Shown here piece after piece: positions 1 through 9,145 of a DNA stretch of 64,000 nucleotides. Position 1 is the stretch's first letter, and each line of letters opens with the position of its first letter. The position numbers and the translations under genes were made by a program. This DNA comes from Epilithonimonas zeae (lineage in GTDB: Bacteria > Bacteroidota > Bacteroidia > Flavobacteriales > Weeksellaceae). The notes under the pieces were generated by a model. The model saw only the letters and a list, made by a program, of their open reading frames with translations. It did not search any database and was not told where the DNA came from. The DNA lies in NCBI RefSeq assembly GCF_023278365.1, contig NZ_CP075338.1, positions 2,108,001 through 2,172,000 of the forward strand. Direction: 5' to 3'.

Positions 1-495
1 ATTAAGACCTCTTGCATTGTATTCCAAAACATCGAAATAAACAGAACCATTACTTTCGTATGCAAAACCTTTTTCAACTAAAAGTTTCGTGAGTTCCAAT
101 TGTTCAATAATATGACCAGTTGCAGTCGGTTCAATAGTTGGCGGAAGCAGATTAAATTTCTTCAAAACATCGTGAAAATCGACGGTGTATTTCTGTACAA
201 TTTCCATCGGTTCCAGTTTTTCTAATCTGGATTGTTTGATGAATCGGTCATTATTGATATCGCCATCGTCCGTCAAATGTCCGGCGTCAGTAATATTTCT
301 GACATATCTGACTTTATATCCAAGAAACTGAAGACTTCTGTAAATGAAATCGAAAGACAAAAAAGTTCTCACGTTACCCAAATGCACATTACTGTAAACC
401 GTAGGTCCACAAACGTACATCCCGATATTACCTTCTAATATGGGTTTGAAAACTTCTTTTTCGCCTGAAAGCGAGTTGTATATTTTTAGTTGCAT
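1..495 (-). CDS. cysS: cysteine--tRNA ligase, N-terminal part (cut by window edge)
   Basis: Class I aminoacyl-tRNA synthetase that charges tRNA-Cys in the cytoplasm. Only the first 165 codons are present; the gene runs off the left edge. The minus-strand reading starts [16 protein letters not shown] and contains the family's N-terminal zinc-site and HIGH-region signature, [20 protein letters not shown], followed by the typical [14 protein letters not shown]. The ATG at 495 is the only sensible start because it directly precedes the conserved beta-strand. A spacer of about 105 bp separates it from the upstream DinB-like gene. Family assignment is very secure; the C-terminal half cannot be judged. 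Confidence 0.93.
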   Translation of the reverse strand, partial: MQLKIYNSLSGEKEVFKPILEGNIGMYVCGPTVYSNVHLGNVRTFLSFDFIYRSLQFLGYKVRYVRNITDAGHLTDDGDINNDRFIKQSRLEKLEPMEIVQKYTVDFHDVLKKFNLLPPTIEPTATGHIIEQLELTKLLVEKGFAYESNGSVYFDVLEYNARGLN

Positions 496-600
496 TGATT
501 TTTATTAATGATGAATTATAATTGATAAGTGATTTAAGATTTAAACATAAAAAATCAACAACAAATAATTGTTGCAATGAAGATTTTGTTCAATTGTTTC

Positions 601-1047
601 TTAAATTTTATCATTATTAATAGCTTTTAAATGATGATTCATATGACTAATATAATCATCAATAATAAATCTTAAAGTAAAAGATTGTTTTTCAGATTTA
701 GTTGTATCGCAAATATTCTCCAATAGTTCATCGGGAATATTTTCAACAACATTTACAATCTGAAGGTTTAAATATTTCCACAAATTTATGATGTTAGAAA
801 TCGGTGTATTCTGATAGTTTTGAGCTTTAACCCAAAAATTCTGATCATACACAATATTTTCATTTTCTTTATATTGAGTCACAACAAATCTTCTGATATT
901 AGTAAAAGCACTGTCACAAAGATGACCTAATATTTCTTTTTTAGACCATTTTTCTTCAGACAATTTTTCATTCCATTGATTTTCTGAAATCGAATGAAAT
1001 TTTGCAATCTGCTTTTCTACAATATCTCTAAGAACTTGATAATCCAT
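601..1047 (-). CDS. DinB/YfiT-like four-helix protein
   Basis: A 148-residue cytoplasmic protein of the DinB superfamily, a four-helix bundle that usually holds a metal with three His residues. Visible hallmarks are the N-terminal KWSKKEILGHLCDSAFTNIRRF segment with its candidate His ligand and the C-terminal DDYISHMNHHLKAI with several His. I chose the ATG at 1047 over an upstream in-frame TTG at 1056, because the TTG lies inside the end of folE and the ATG follows the folE stop by one base, a typical coupled arrangement. The gene is therefore probably co-transcribed with folE. The reaction is unknown; thiol-dependent transferases and stress proteins belong to this superfamily. Confidence 0.75.
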   Translation of the reverse strand: MDYQVLRDIVEKQIAKFHSISENQWNEKLSEEKWSKKEILGHLCDSAFTNIRRFVVTQYKENENIVYDQNFWVKAQNYQNTPISNIINLWKYLNLQIVNVVENIPDELLENICDTTKSEKQSFTLRFIIDDYISHMNHHLKAINNDKI

Positions 1048-1048
1048 T

Positions 1049-1714
1049 TTAGTCAAATTTTGCGTGACTTCCTACATAATGTAAGAACTCCTGTCTTGTA
1101 ATAGGATTAGTTCTGAAAATTCCGCTCAATTCTGCTGTAATCGTAGAACTTGCTGTATCTTTAATTCCTCTGCAATTCACACAAAGATGTTTTGCATCTA
1201 TGATACAAGCAACATTATTGGTGCCAAGAGCTTCTTTCAAAGCATCAACAATCTGCATCGTCAATCTTTCCTGTACCTGCGGACGTTTTGCATAATAATC
1301 CACAATCCTATTAATCTTTGACAACCCAATCACTTCACCATTAGAAATATAAGCAACGTGAGCTTTCCCAATAATTGGCAAAAAGTGGTGTTCACAGAAG
1401 GAATAAACCGTAATATCTTTCTCAACCAGCATTTGGCGATACTTATATTGATTTTTAAAGGTCGAAACTCCAGGTTTATTTTCAGGAAGAAGGCCACCAA
1501 AAATTTCGTTTACATACATCTTCGCAACACGCTTAGGAGAATCTTTCAAAGAATCATCTTCCATATCAAGACCCAAAGTCTCCATGATTTCCGCAAAAAG
1601 CCCTTCTATTTTCTCAACTTTCTCTTCAGGTTTCAAATCAAAAGCGTCCTTTCTGAGAGGTGTATGATCTTTGCCTGTGAACAGATCATCGTCATTATCA
1701 GGAAAATGTTCCAT
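1049..1714 (-). CDS. folE: GTP cyclohydrolase I
   Basis: Catalyses GTP to 7,8-dihydroneopterin triphosphate, the first step of folate/pterin synthesis. The protein carries the zinc and active-site motifs SFCEHHFLPI and KHLCVNCRGIKDTAS, plus the QVQERLT segment. Length (221 aa from ATG 1714) is normal for the family. A longer reading starting with TTG at 1738 exists, but that TTG is the end of a good Bacteroidetes -7 box (TATTTTTG, complement of 1736-1743), so transcription probably begins downstream of it; I therefore prefer 1714. It is followed after one base by a DinB-like gene. Dihydrofolate reductase (folA) lies elsewhere in this window. Confidence 0.93.
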   Translation of the reverse strand: MEHFPDNDDDLFTGKDHTPLRKDAFDLKPEEKVEKIEGLFAEIMETLGLDMEDDSLKDSPKRVAKMYVNEIFGGLLPENKPGVSTFKNQYKYRQMLVEKDITVYSFCEHHFLPIIGKAHVAYISNGEVIGLSKINRIVDYYAKRPQVQERLTMQIVDALKEALGTNNVACIIDAKHLCVNCRGIKDTASSTITAELSGIFRTNPITRQEFLHYVGSHAKFD

Positions 1715-1735
1715 AATATCATTAGTAATAAGACG

Positions 1736-1743
1736 CAAAAATA
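1736..1743 (-). promoter_or_regulatory. putative -7 box of folE
   Basis: The minus strand reads TATTTTTG, matching the Bacteroidetes sigma-A -7 consensus TAnnTTTG, about 22 bases upstream of the preferred folE ATG. No clear TTG -33 element was seen at the usual distance, so this is tentative. Confidence 0.4.
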
Positions 1744-1833
1744 AACAAAATTTTGTAGCCTATAGAGAGTAAATCTAAAGATTTGATTATAAAAAGAATA
1801 GATTTAGAACGAGTTTAAAAAAGTAAAAAAAAA

Positions 1834-1862
1834 TTGAAATGATTTGAAATTTTATATATTTG
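1834..1862 (+). promoter_or_regulatory. putative sigma-A promoter of the acpP operon
   Basis: TTG at 1834-1836, an 18-base spacer, then TATATTTG at 1855-1862. This fits the Bacteroidetes -33/-7 pattern (TTG...TAnnTTTG) and lies 33 bases before the acpP start codon. The same TTG-N18-TATATTTG arrangement recurs at 27370-27398. Confidence 0.6.
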
Positions 1863-1894
1863 CACCTAAATTAACATAATTAAAAATAAATACT

Positions 1895-2134
1895 ATGTCA
1901 GACATTGCATCAAGAGTAAAAGCTATCATCGCTGATAAGCTTGACGTTGAAGAAACAGAAGTAACTCCAGAGGCTAGCTTCACAAACGATTTAGGAGCTG
2001 ATTCTTTGGATACTGTAGAGCTTATCATGGAGTTCGAAAAAGAATTCAACATTCAAATCCCTGATGACCAAGCAGAAAAAATTACAACTGTAGGTCACGC
2101 TATTGCTTACATCGAAGAAGTTGTAAATAAATAA
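1895..2134 (+). CDS. acpP: acyl carrier protein
   Basis: A 79-residue acidic ACP that carries growing acyl chains on a 4'-phosphopantetheine arm during fatty-acid synthesis. The attachment serine is Ser37 in the motif [15 protein letters not shown]. Length and charge are typical. It is followed 24 bases later by fabF, the classical acpP-fabF order, and a good sigma-A-like promoter lies just upstream. Essential housekeeping gene; assignment is secure. Confidence 0.97.
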   Translation: MSDIASRVKAIIADKLDVEETEVTPEASFTNDLGADSLDTVELIMEFEKEFNIQIPDDQAEKITTVGHAIAYIEEVVNK

Positions 2135-2158
2135 TATTATCTAGACAGAAAAAAATTT

Positions 2159-3406
2159 ATGGAATTAAAAAGAGTAGTTGTAACCGGCTTCGGCGCTATT
2201 ACACCAATCGGAAATAATGCGAAAGAATACTGGGAAAACCTAAAAAAGGGAGAGAGCGGCGCTGCTCCTATTACTCTTTTTGATTCCACTAATTTCAAAA
2301 CTAAGTTTGCAAGCGAAGTAAAAAACTACGATCCTCTTAACTATTTTGATAAGAAAGAGGCAAAAAAAATGGATAGAAATTCTCAGTTCGGACAAATTGC
2401 CGCGAGAGAAGCTATCGCTCACAGCAGACTTATAGAAGATAATGTTAACAAAGATCGTGTAGGTGTAATCTGGGGATCAGGAATTGGCGGACTGGAAACT
2501 TTTGAAACAGAAGTTTTAGGTTTTGCTGAGTCTAATGGTGTTCCGAGATTCAATCCTTTCTTTATTCCAAAAATGATTGCAGATATCACGCCTGGTAATA
2601 TCTCTATCGAATATGGTTTCCACGGTCCAAACTACACAACAGTTTCAGCTTGTGCATCATCTGCCAATGCTTTGATTGATGCTAAAATGCTTATCAACCT
2701 TGGTAAGGCAGACGTCATTGTTTGTGGAGGATCAGAGGCTGCTGTTACAGCGAGCGGAATGGGAGGCTTCAACGCTATGCACGCCCTTTCTACAAGAAAC
2801 GATGATCCAAAAACAGCTTCAAGACCTTTTGACAAAGACAGAGATGGATTTGTACTAGGAGAAGGTGCAGGATGTATCATTCTTGAAGAATATGAGCACG
2901 CAAAACAAAGAGGAGCAACAATCTATGCAGAATTAGCTGGTGGCGGAATGAGTGCTGATGCACATCATATGACCGCACCACATCCTGAAGGATTAGGCGC
3001 TTATCTGGTAATGAAAAATTGTTTGGAAGATGCTGGTGTAACTGCTGACGAAGTAGATCATATCAATATGCACGGTACATCTACTCCATTAGGAGACATC
3101 GCAGAATCCAATGCCATTGCAAAATTATTCGGAGAACACGCTTTTGATATTCAGATCAATTCTACAAAATCAATGACTGGTCACCTTTTGGGCGCGGCTG
3201 GTGTTATAGAAGCTATTGCTGCTTTGCACACTATTATTCACGGTATTGTTCCGCCTACAATCAATCATTTTACTGACGATGAAAAAATCGACAGCAGACT
3301 TAACTTCACTTTCAACACTGCTGTTGAGAAAGATGTTAACATTGCTATGAGTAATACTTTTGGTTTTGGAGGTCACAATGCTTGTGTTCTTTTCAAAAAA
3401 ATATAA
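2159..3406 (+). CDS. fabF: beta-ketoacyl-ACP synthase II
   Basis: Condenses malonyl-ACP with acyl-ACP in the elongation cycle of fatty-acid synthesis. The thiolase-fold catalytic triad is visible: Cys165 in TVSACASSANA, His305 in NMHGTSTPLGD and His342 in STKSMTGHLLGAAG, together with the conserved Lys337. At 415 aa the length is standard. The C-terminal glycine-rich NTFGFGGHNA loop is present. Lies between acpP and rnc, and probably forms one transcript with them. Confidence 0.97.
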   Translation: MELKRVVVTGFGAITPIGNNAKEYWENLKKGESGAAPITLFDSTNFKTKFASEVKNYDPLNYFDKKEAKKMDRNSQFGQIAAREAIAHSRLIEDNVNKDRVGVIWGSGIGGLETFETEVLGFAESNGVPRFNPFFIPKMIADITPGNISIEYGFHGPNYTTVSACASSANALIDAKMLINLGKADVIVCGGSEAAVTASGMGGFNAMHALSTRNDDPKTASRPFDKDRDGFVLGEGAGCIILEEYEHAKQRGATIYAELAGGGMSADAHHMTAPHPEGLGAYLVMKNCLEDAGVTADEVDHINMHGTSTPLGDIAESNAIAKLFGEHAFDIQINSTKSMTGHLLGAAGVIEAIAALHTIIHGIVPPTINHFTDDEKIDSRLNFTFNTAVEKDVNIAMSNTFGFGGHNACVLFKKI

Positions 3407-3415
3407 TATGTTTTT

Positions 3416-4186
3416 ATGGAGTTGAAAAGTTATTTTTCAAAATTACTTCCAAAAAACAGAGCACAAAAACTTTCGGAAAAAGATATTCTTTTTCGCAAAA
3501 AAATTTCTGAAATTGTTGGATACAACATCCATAACTTAGAAATCTTTAAAGAGGCATTTTCTTTAAAATCTTCTTCAAAAAGTACGAATAAAAAAAATTA
3601 CGAACGTCTAGAGTTTTTAGGGGATTCTGTTTTAGGAACCATTATTTCTTGTCATCTTTTTCAGGCTTATCCTAATGAAAATGAAGGATTTCTCACGCAG
3701 ATGAAGTCCAAAATTGTTAACAGGAAAAACCTTAACAAACTTGGAGAAGATTTGAAATTGAGTTCGTTATTGCAAGCAGATACAAGCCAAACGATTCTGA
3801 GCGAAAACATTTCCGGAAATCTTTTGGAGGCTTTGATTGGCGCTATTTATCTGGATATTGATTATGAATTTTGCAAGAAAATTGTTTTAGACAGGATTCT
3901 TACGCCTTCCACAATCAATAAGCTGGAAAATAAAATCATCAGCTACAAAGGACTGCTATTGGAATGGAGCCAAAAGAAAAAAGTTCCGATCAAGTATGAG
4001 ACTTGCGAAGAATTCCAACCTAACAAAGTGACCGTTTTCCGCTGTCACGTTTGGTTGCACAACGAAAAGATTGCGAATGCCGTAGAAAGTTCTAAAAAGA
4101 AAGCAGAGGAAAAAGCAGCCCAACGAGCTTTTTATGTTTTGAGTAAAAAAGAGAATATTATTGAAGGTCAAAAAACAATTTCTTAA
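3416..4186 (+). CDS. rnc: ribonuclease III
   Basis: Double-stranded-RNA endonuclease for rRNA and mRNA processing. The signature ERLEFLGDSVLGTIIS gives the acidic Mg-binding residues of the RNase III domain, followed by the second acidic site around NLLEALIGAIYLDI. A dsRBD follows from about residue 180, ending in the typical SKKKAEEKAAQRAFYVL helix. Starts 9 bases after fabF, an order (acpP-fabF-rnc) that is common in bacteria. Its last 26 bases overlap the next gene. Confidence 0.95.
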   Translation: MELKSYFSKLLPKNRAQKLSEKDILFRKKISEIVGYNIHNLEIFKEAFSLKSSSKSTNKKNYERLEFLGDSVLGTIISCHLFQAYPNENEGFLTQMKSKIVNRKNLNKLGEDLKLSSLLQADTSQTILSENISGNLLEALIGAIYLDIDYEFCKKIVLDRILTPSTINKLENKIISYKGLLLEWSQKKKVPIKYETCEEFQPNKVTVFRCHVWLHNEKIANAVESSKKKAEEKAAQRAFYVLSKKENIIEGQKTIS

Positions 4187-4634
4187 GCTAGAAGAAGATC
4201 ACACGGAGATCGTCATAGGATTGATTCGACTTGTAAAAACAATCCCAGAGCACGAATTGTTTTTTTTACTCAATAAAACCAACGATTTTAATTTCAAAAG
4301 GATTGATGATATATGCATCAAAGGTGAATATTTTGATCATCAATTTTCTCGCTATCAAGCTTACGACAGATATTCAAAAAACTGTTACAGCTTCATTTCC
4401 AACAAATCGATTTTATCTATAGAAAAAAAAATTCAAAATCAACTTTTTTCAGATGAATCAAATATTAAATTTTTACTAAATCTACACCAAGATGTAGATT
4501 ACATCCTTACAAATTCCGATATGTTTGCGGATTTTTCATTAATTTTGCTCCCGGAAAATTTCGTATTTCAAATTCAGGAATATTCACTGAGTTCTGAAGA
4601 AGAACTTTATCAATTAATTCAATATTATGAATAA
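4161..4634 (+). CDS. IPExxxVDY family protein
   Basis: A 157-residue protein of unknown function that I recognise by context and the TIPEHELFFLLN segment as the small family found in Bacteroidetes immediately before pyk. No ATG is available: the only plausible start is TTG at 4161, inside the 3' end of rnc, which implies translational coupling. Its stop overlaps the pyk start by 8 bases, so rnc, this gene and pyk appear to be one tightly packed operon. No signal peptide or membrane segment. The molecular role is not known to me. Confidence 0.72.
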   Translation: MKVKKQFLKLEEDHTEIVIGLIRLVKTIPEHELFFLLNKTNDFNFKRIDDICIKGEYFDHQFSRYQAYDRYSKNCYSFISNKSILSIEKKIQNQLFSDESNIKFLLNLHQDVDYILTNSDMFADFSLILLPENFVFQIQEYSLSSEEELYQLIQYYE

Positions 4635-6072
4635 AAACCTAAAAAAAACAAAAATCATTGCAACACTAGGCCCTGCTACTTCTAGCAAGGAGACGATGAT
4701 ACAGATGATACAAGCTGGTGTTGATGTATTTAGAATTAATTTTTCTCACGCCGATTACGAATTGGTGAAAAGAAATGTTGAAATAATTCGTGAAATCAAT
4801 AAAGAATATGGCTACTCAGTCTCTATTTTAGGAGATTTGCAAGGTCCAAAATTAAGAGTTGGTGTAGTAAAAGAAGGCTCTTTTCTTAATCCGGGAGATG
4901 TTCTTACTTTCACAAACGAAAAGATGGAGGGCGATGCGACTAAAGTTTATATGACTTATGACAAATTCCCTCAGGATGTAAAAGTTGGGGAAAGAATCTT
5001 GATTGATGACGGAAAACTGGTTTTTGAAGTTATTGAAACTAATAATGTAGATACTGTAAGAGCTAAAACGATCCAAGGCGGACCATTGAGTTCTAAAAAA
5101 GGAGTTAACCTTCCTAACACCAATGTTTCTCTTCCTGCTTTGACAGAAAAAGATATTGAGGATGCTAACTTTATGTTGGATCTTGAGCTTGATTGGATTG
5201 CTTTATCATTCGTGCGTCACGCACAGGATATCATCGATTTGAAAGAATTGATGGCAAAACACCCAACCAACAAAACGAAAACACCAATCATTGCTAAAAT
5301 CGAAAAGCCAGAAGGTGTGAAAAACATCGATGAGATCTTGATGGAGTGTGATTGTCTAATGGTTGCAAGAGGAGATCTAGGTGTTGAAGTTCCAATGGAA
5401 CAAGTGCCTGTTATCCAGAAAAACTTGGTAAATAAAGCTAGACTTTATGCTAAGCCGGTTATCATTGCTACCCAAATGATGGAAACAATGATTACTAGTT
5501 TGACACCAACAAGAGCGGAAGTCAATGACGTTGCTAACTCTGTACTTGACGGAGCTGATGCAGTAATGCTTTCCGGAGAAACTTCTGTTGGAAAATATCC
5601 TGTAGATGTGGTTAGAAATATGGCTAAAATCGTAAAGAATATTGAAAAGACAGCTTTATATTCAAAACTAAACCACGTTATCGAAGAAAAAATCAACTGT
5701 GTAGATGAGCGTTTTATCACGGATAAAGTTTGTCGTTCTGCTGTAGATATTGCAAAATCTACTGGATCTGAAGCTATTGTAACTTTAACAAGCTCCGGTT
5801 ACACCGCATTCCAAATCTCTGCACACAGACCTTCTTCTCACATCATCGTTTTCAGTAACAACAAACGTGTGATTACCATGTTGAACCTTCTTTGGGGTGT
5901 AAGAGCATTCTATTACGATATGCAGAAATCAACTGACGAGACTGTAATCCAAGTGAATATGTTGACGCACAATTACGGATTTGTAGAGCAAGGCGATTTT
6001 GTTGTGAATCTAAATGCAATGCCAGTTCATAACGGCGGAAAAACCAATACATTGAGATTATCTACAATCTAA
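4627..6072 (+). CDS. pyk: pyruvate kinase
   Basis: Last step of glycolysis: phosphoenolpyruvate plus ADP to pyruvate plus ATP. Motifs seen are the N-terminal KIIATLGPATSS, the Lys-bearing IAKIEKPEGVKNIDEI and the substrate/cation loop MVARGDLGVEVPMEQVP, then MLSGETSVGKYP. Length of 481 aa is normal, with the B-domain (about residues 70-170) and C-terminal domain both present. The ATG overlaps the preceding stop by 8 bases. A strong hairpin terminator follows. Confidence 0.97.
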   Translation: MNKNLKKTKIIATLGPATSSKETMIQMIQAGVDVFRINFSHADYELVKRNVEIIREINKEYGYSVSILGDLQGPKLRVGVVKEGSFLNPGDVLTFTNEKMEGDATKVYMTYDKFPQDVKVGERILIDDGKLVFEVIETNNVDTVRAKTIQGGPLSSKKGVNLPNTNVSLPALTEKDIEDANFMLDLELDWIALSFVRHAQDIIDLKELMAKHPTNKTKTPIIAKIEKPEGVKNIDEILMECDCLMVARGDLGVEVPMEQVPVIQKNLVNKARLYAKPVIIATQMMETMITSLTPTRAEVNDVANSVLDGADAVMLSGETSVGKYPVDVVRNMAKIVKNIEKTALYSKLNHVIEEKINCVDERFITDKVCRSAVDIAKSTGSEAIVTLTSSGYTAFQISAHRPSSHIIVFSNNKRVITMLNLLWGVRAFYYDMQKSTDETVIQVNMLTHNYGFVEQGDFVVNLNAMPVHNGGKTNTLRLSTI

Positions 6073-6095
6073 TTTACAGTAATAATTATAAAATA

Positions 6096-6124
6096 AAAGC
6101 CATCGAGATTTCGATGGCTTTTTA
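6096..6124. terminator. bidirectional hairpin terminator between pyk and the subtilase
   Basis: An 11-bp perfect stem, AAAGCCATCGA/TCGATGGCTTT, with a four-base loop and T/A runs on both sides. It sits between two convergent genes and can stop both transcripts. Confidence 0.85.
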
Positions 6125-6142
6125 TTTTGATTGATTTAGAAA

Positions 6143-8218
6143 TTACTCTTTAATAATTTTCTTAGATATGGTTCCTGATTTTGTTTTCACAGTAATGATG
6201 TAAACACCGCTTGTGAATTTATTTAGACTGATAGCTTGAACTTTTGAAGTCTTTGTATTTTCAAGAATCAGTTTCCCGTTCATATCAAAAAGAGCAATTC
6301 TCTCGATATCATTAGGCGCATTAACATTGATTATATCTTTTGTTTTTGTAGGATAAATTTTAACTTCTTGCTTACTCGAATCATTGGCCGCCAAAGTTAT
6401 TTTCTTAGTTCCTGTAGCTACCAAAGCAAAATTTTGAGTTGCTGTATTTCCTTCTTGATTCACAAGAGCGTTTTTATTATTAACCTCAATTCTGTAGATT
6501 CCATTTGTTGTTGGATTATCAATCACAATTTGTTCTACATTATCTACTGTATTATCGCCTTTTGTCGCATTCGCATTAGGGTCATTAATATCAAGTCTCC
6601 AAGGATAATAAATTGTTCCAGTACCAACTTCTACCACTCTAAGATCAAGATCATTTACAATTCTGGAAGTATGATTATTTTGAAGATCTGTATCGCTGGT
6701 AAAAGGTGTAATTGCAGGATCAACCCAAGAGATACTCACCTTCAAAGGTTCGGTTCCAGTTGCTTTGATTTGTTTTGTAAAAGGTTGCCCTGATGTTAAA
6801 GTCTGTTTTTCCAAGTAAGCATCTTCATCCAGTCTATTAACTAAAACCTGAGCTGCTTTTTTTGCATCTACCAAACCCCAACCATACCAAACATCTGGTC
6901 CCGGTCTTCCCGCTTCATTCGCTGTATGCGTTAATAATGCTTTCATCTCATCAACATTGAAAATAAAACTGCTGTTTCCAGAAATATTTCTTTCGATTTG
7001 AGTCAGTGCACCAGCAATCCCCGAGACCATTGGAGCGGCAAATGAAGTTCCGAAAGTAACAGTATAATTGGATGTTCCAGAGTTAGCCATAAACATATCA
7101 ACCCCAACTGCAGTCAAATCGGGTTTCACTGCACCGTCTTTTCTTGGTCCTGCACTACTGAAACTTCCTTTCACAACATCTGTCGCAGTGGTATATTTAT
7201 TTCCTTGTGTTGTTAATTGATTCACTGCTCCAACTGTAATGATATTCTTTGCCAGAGACCCATATCCTATACAATTATAACCTTGACTACAATTAGCGGG
7301 AGGGATCACATCATTGGCAGCAAAAGGAATCCAACTTTGTGTAGCATCATCAAACTTATACTTTGCAGAGTTCGCAAGCGGTCCCACACCGTAATAATTA
7401 CCTGTTGATTTAACAATAATCTGATTCGGCTGGGTGTATACTATTTTATCAAAATTATAATCTCTTTCAGCATAAGCTCCCGAGTAGGTGTCTTGTGCAT
7501 TCAGTCCATAAGCACCAACCCAGTAGTAGGCTCCACCAGAAAGCTGCCATCCCACATTGACACCATAAGAATGATTGGAAATGTTAAGATTTGGCAAAGT
7601 GGCCAATTTTTCATACTGGTTTCCCAGAGGTTTGGTGAATGCAAACATATAATTATCGGTCGTTCCTAATGGTAGAACACCTTTTGCATAAGATTTTGGA
7701 AATCCTGCAGCATTACCAGTACCAGAACCATTGGCAATTAAAACACTATTAACATTATTGGTATGACTACTAATTGCAACTGTTGTTCCTCCGCTTGAGG
7801 GTGGATCTTGCAGAGCTGGATTTTCATTATTAATTGCACGACCCGTTGTGAACTGCTCATGATTTGCCGTAACAAGTCCCGCATCAAAAACTGTAATTTT
7901 AATTCCACTCCCTGTAACAGGTGATGTGATTCCGGAAACCGTTCCTGACTGGAGCTCATCCATATTTGCAGTGGCATTTGCTCTGGTTTCTTCCATAGTA
8001 TAAAACAATGGAATTTTCCCAGCAAACCCAGCTAAATTCTGTTTAAGACTATCCCTCTGCTTTTGAGAATATCTGGATGTTGATTTTGAGAAATAAGAAT
8101 CTAATTTACTTTCATCGTTTAATCTTTGCTGAGTGAACTCATTCTTCAACTTAAGATCCTGAGCATTAGAAAAATAAAATGAAAATATAAAACTTATACT
8201 GAATAAAATTCTTTTCAT
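6143..8218 (-). CDS. secreted S8 (subtilisin-like) serine peptidase with T9SS type A sorting domain
   Basis: Predicted exported protease of 691 aa. An N-terminal signal peptide ends near SNAQ (residue 20). The S8 catalytic domain spans about residues 100-470: Asp112 in FDAGLV, His152 in SSHTNNV and Ser392 in GTSFAAPMVSG. The Asp motif reads D-A-G instead of the usual D-T/S-G, and the His motif lacks the canonical HGTH. A beta-rich P/pro-like domain follows, and the last ~75 residues form a T9SS type A sorting domain (KIYPTKTKDIINV ... GVYIITVKTKSGTISKKIIKE) that would direct it through the outer membrane and be cleaved. Not in an operon; terminator downstream. Confidence 0.88.
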   Translation of the reverse strand: MKRILFSISFIFSFYFSNAQDLKLKNEFTQQRLNDESKLDSYFSKSTSRYSQKQRDSLKQNLAGFAGKIPLFYTMEETRANATANMDELQSGTVSGITSPVTGSGIKITVFDAGLVTANHEQFTTGRAINNENPALQDPPSSGGTTVAISSHTNNVNSVLIANGSGTGNAAGFPKSYAKGVLPLGTTDNYMFAFTKPLGNQYEKLATLPNLNISNHSYGVNVGWQLSGGAYYWVGAYGLNAQDTYSGAYAERDYNFDKIVYTQPNQIIVKSTGNYYGVGPLANSAKYKFDDATQSWIPFAANDVIPPANCSQGYNCIGYGSLAKNIITVGAVNQLTTQGNKYTTATDVVKGSFSSAGPRKDGAVKPDLTAVGVDMFMANSGTSNYTVTFGTSFAAPMVSGIAGALTQIERNISGNSSFIFNVDEMKALLTHTANEAGRPGPDVWYGWGLVDAKKAAQVLVNRLDEDAYLEKQTLTSGQPFTKQIKATGTEPLKVSISWVDPAITPFTSDTDLQNNHTSRIVNDLDLRVVEVGTGTIYYPWRLDINDPNANATKGDNTVDNVEQIVIDNPTTNGIYRIEVNNKNALVNQEGNTATQNFALVATGTKKITLAANDSSKQEVKIYPTKTKDIINVNAPNDIERIALFDMNGKLILENTKTSKVQAISLNKFTSGVYIITVKTKSGTISKKIIKE

Positions 8219-8232
8219 TAGGATTGTTTTTG

Positions 8233-8240
8233 CAAAGATA
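8233..8240 (-). promoter_or_regulatory. putative -7 box of the secreted subtilase gene
   Basis: Minus strand reads TATCTTTG, a perfect TAnnTTTG match 14 bases before the ATG at 8218. The short distance and missing TTG at the -33 position keep confidence low. Confidence 0.35.
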
Positions 8241-8282
8241 AAAAAACCATAACGTATAAATCTTCTTTATAAAAATTAACTG

Positions 8283-8993
8283 TTACTTTTTGAAATCCTT
8301 CAATTTTTCTTCAAAATGAAGTTTCAAATTCCCGATATCGTGTTCATTACAAAACCCATATTTCAGAATGTTCCTAGTATCAAATGTTCTCAACGAATAA
8401 TATAAAAACGAATTGATTTCCGATACTCCTAATCCCATCGATACAAAATATTCATCTTTTAAATTTTCTCTAATCCATTCTACAAAATCAGTCAAAACCC
8501 ATTTATCATCAATCTTTCCAAAACTCATTCCGCCTCCAACTGGCTGAACGAATTCTCCGTGTTTGGGTTTAAGTAAAAATTCGCTGGCTGGTGACTTATA
8601 ATAAACTCTTAAATCATTATTAAGTGTTGCTTTCATTTTATTTTCATCAAATAATTTGGAATCTTTGCTAAGGTTTCCACTCAATTGTTTCTTGACTTCA
8701 ACTTCTTCTATTTCAATAGCTAATTTCACGATGTTAATGAGCAATTCATCATCATTTTTCACATTAATTATTTTACGCTCATAACCTGATTTTACAAACC
8801 GAAGTTCATCGCCAATATTTACACTAATCAAAAATTGACCATTGGAATCAGAATAAGTTTTTTCTCGCGAATTGATATTAACAACCAAAACCTGACTCAC
8901 AGCTACAGAATCAGAGACAATTCTTCCTCTAATCTGTTGAGAAAAAATAAAATTAGAAATGAATAAAAGAATAACTAATAAAAGTTTTTTCAA
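8283..8993 (-). CDS. CarboxypepD_reg-like domain protein
   Basis: A 236-residue exported protein. Signal peptide (residues 1-19, ending NFIFSQ), then a carboxypeptidase-regulatory-like beta-sandwich (QIRGRIVSDSVAVSQVLVVN ... SDSNGQFLISVNIGDELRF, about residues 20-95) of the type also found at the N-terminus of TonB-dependent receptors, and a C-terminal helical part without recognised motif. The start codon is TTG (complement of 8991-8993). A protein with the same layout lies at 60469-61272, so these are paralogues. Role unknown; probably periplasmic or outer-membrane associated. Confidence 0.72.
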   Translation of the reverse strand: MKKLLLVILLFISNFIFSQQIRGRIVSDSVAVSQVLVVNINSREKTYSDSNGQFLISVNIGDELRFVKSGYERKIINVKNDDELLINIVKLAIEIEEVEVKKQLSGNLSKDSKLFDENKMKATLNNDLRVYYKSPASEFLLKPKHGEFVQPVGGGMSFGKIDDKWVLTDFVEWIRENLKDEYFVSMGLGVSEINSFLYYSLRTFDTRNILKYGFCNEHDIGNLKLHFEEKLKDFKK

Positions 8994-9007
8994 AGGTTAT
9001 TTTTCTT

Positions 9008-9015
9008 CAAAATTA
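9008..9015 (-). promoter_or_regulatory. putative -7 box of the CarboxypepD_reg-like gene
   Basis: Minus strand reads TAATTTTG, matching TAnnTTTG, 15 bases upstream of the TTG start of the gene ending at 8283. No convincing -33 TTG. Confidence 0.3.
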
Positions 9016-9145
9016 GATTTAATTCTCACTGAGAAAAGAGATTTAACCAGCATTAACTTTTTTATGAACAATTAACAAAATCGGACTTTGAAGCCGTTTT
9101 TTTTCTCTTATTAAAACCTTAACTTTACACCAAATTACAATGTAG

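Noticed and set aside
2632-2880. Minus-strand ORF inside fabF
   Set aside because: Shadow of the strongly conserved fabF coding sequence; no start signal or homology.
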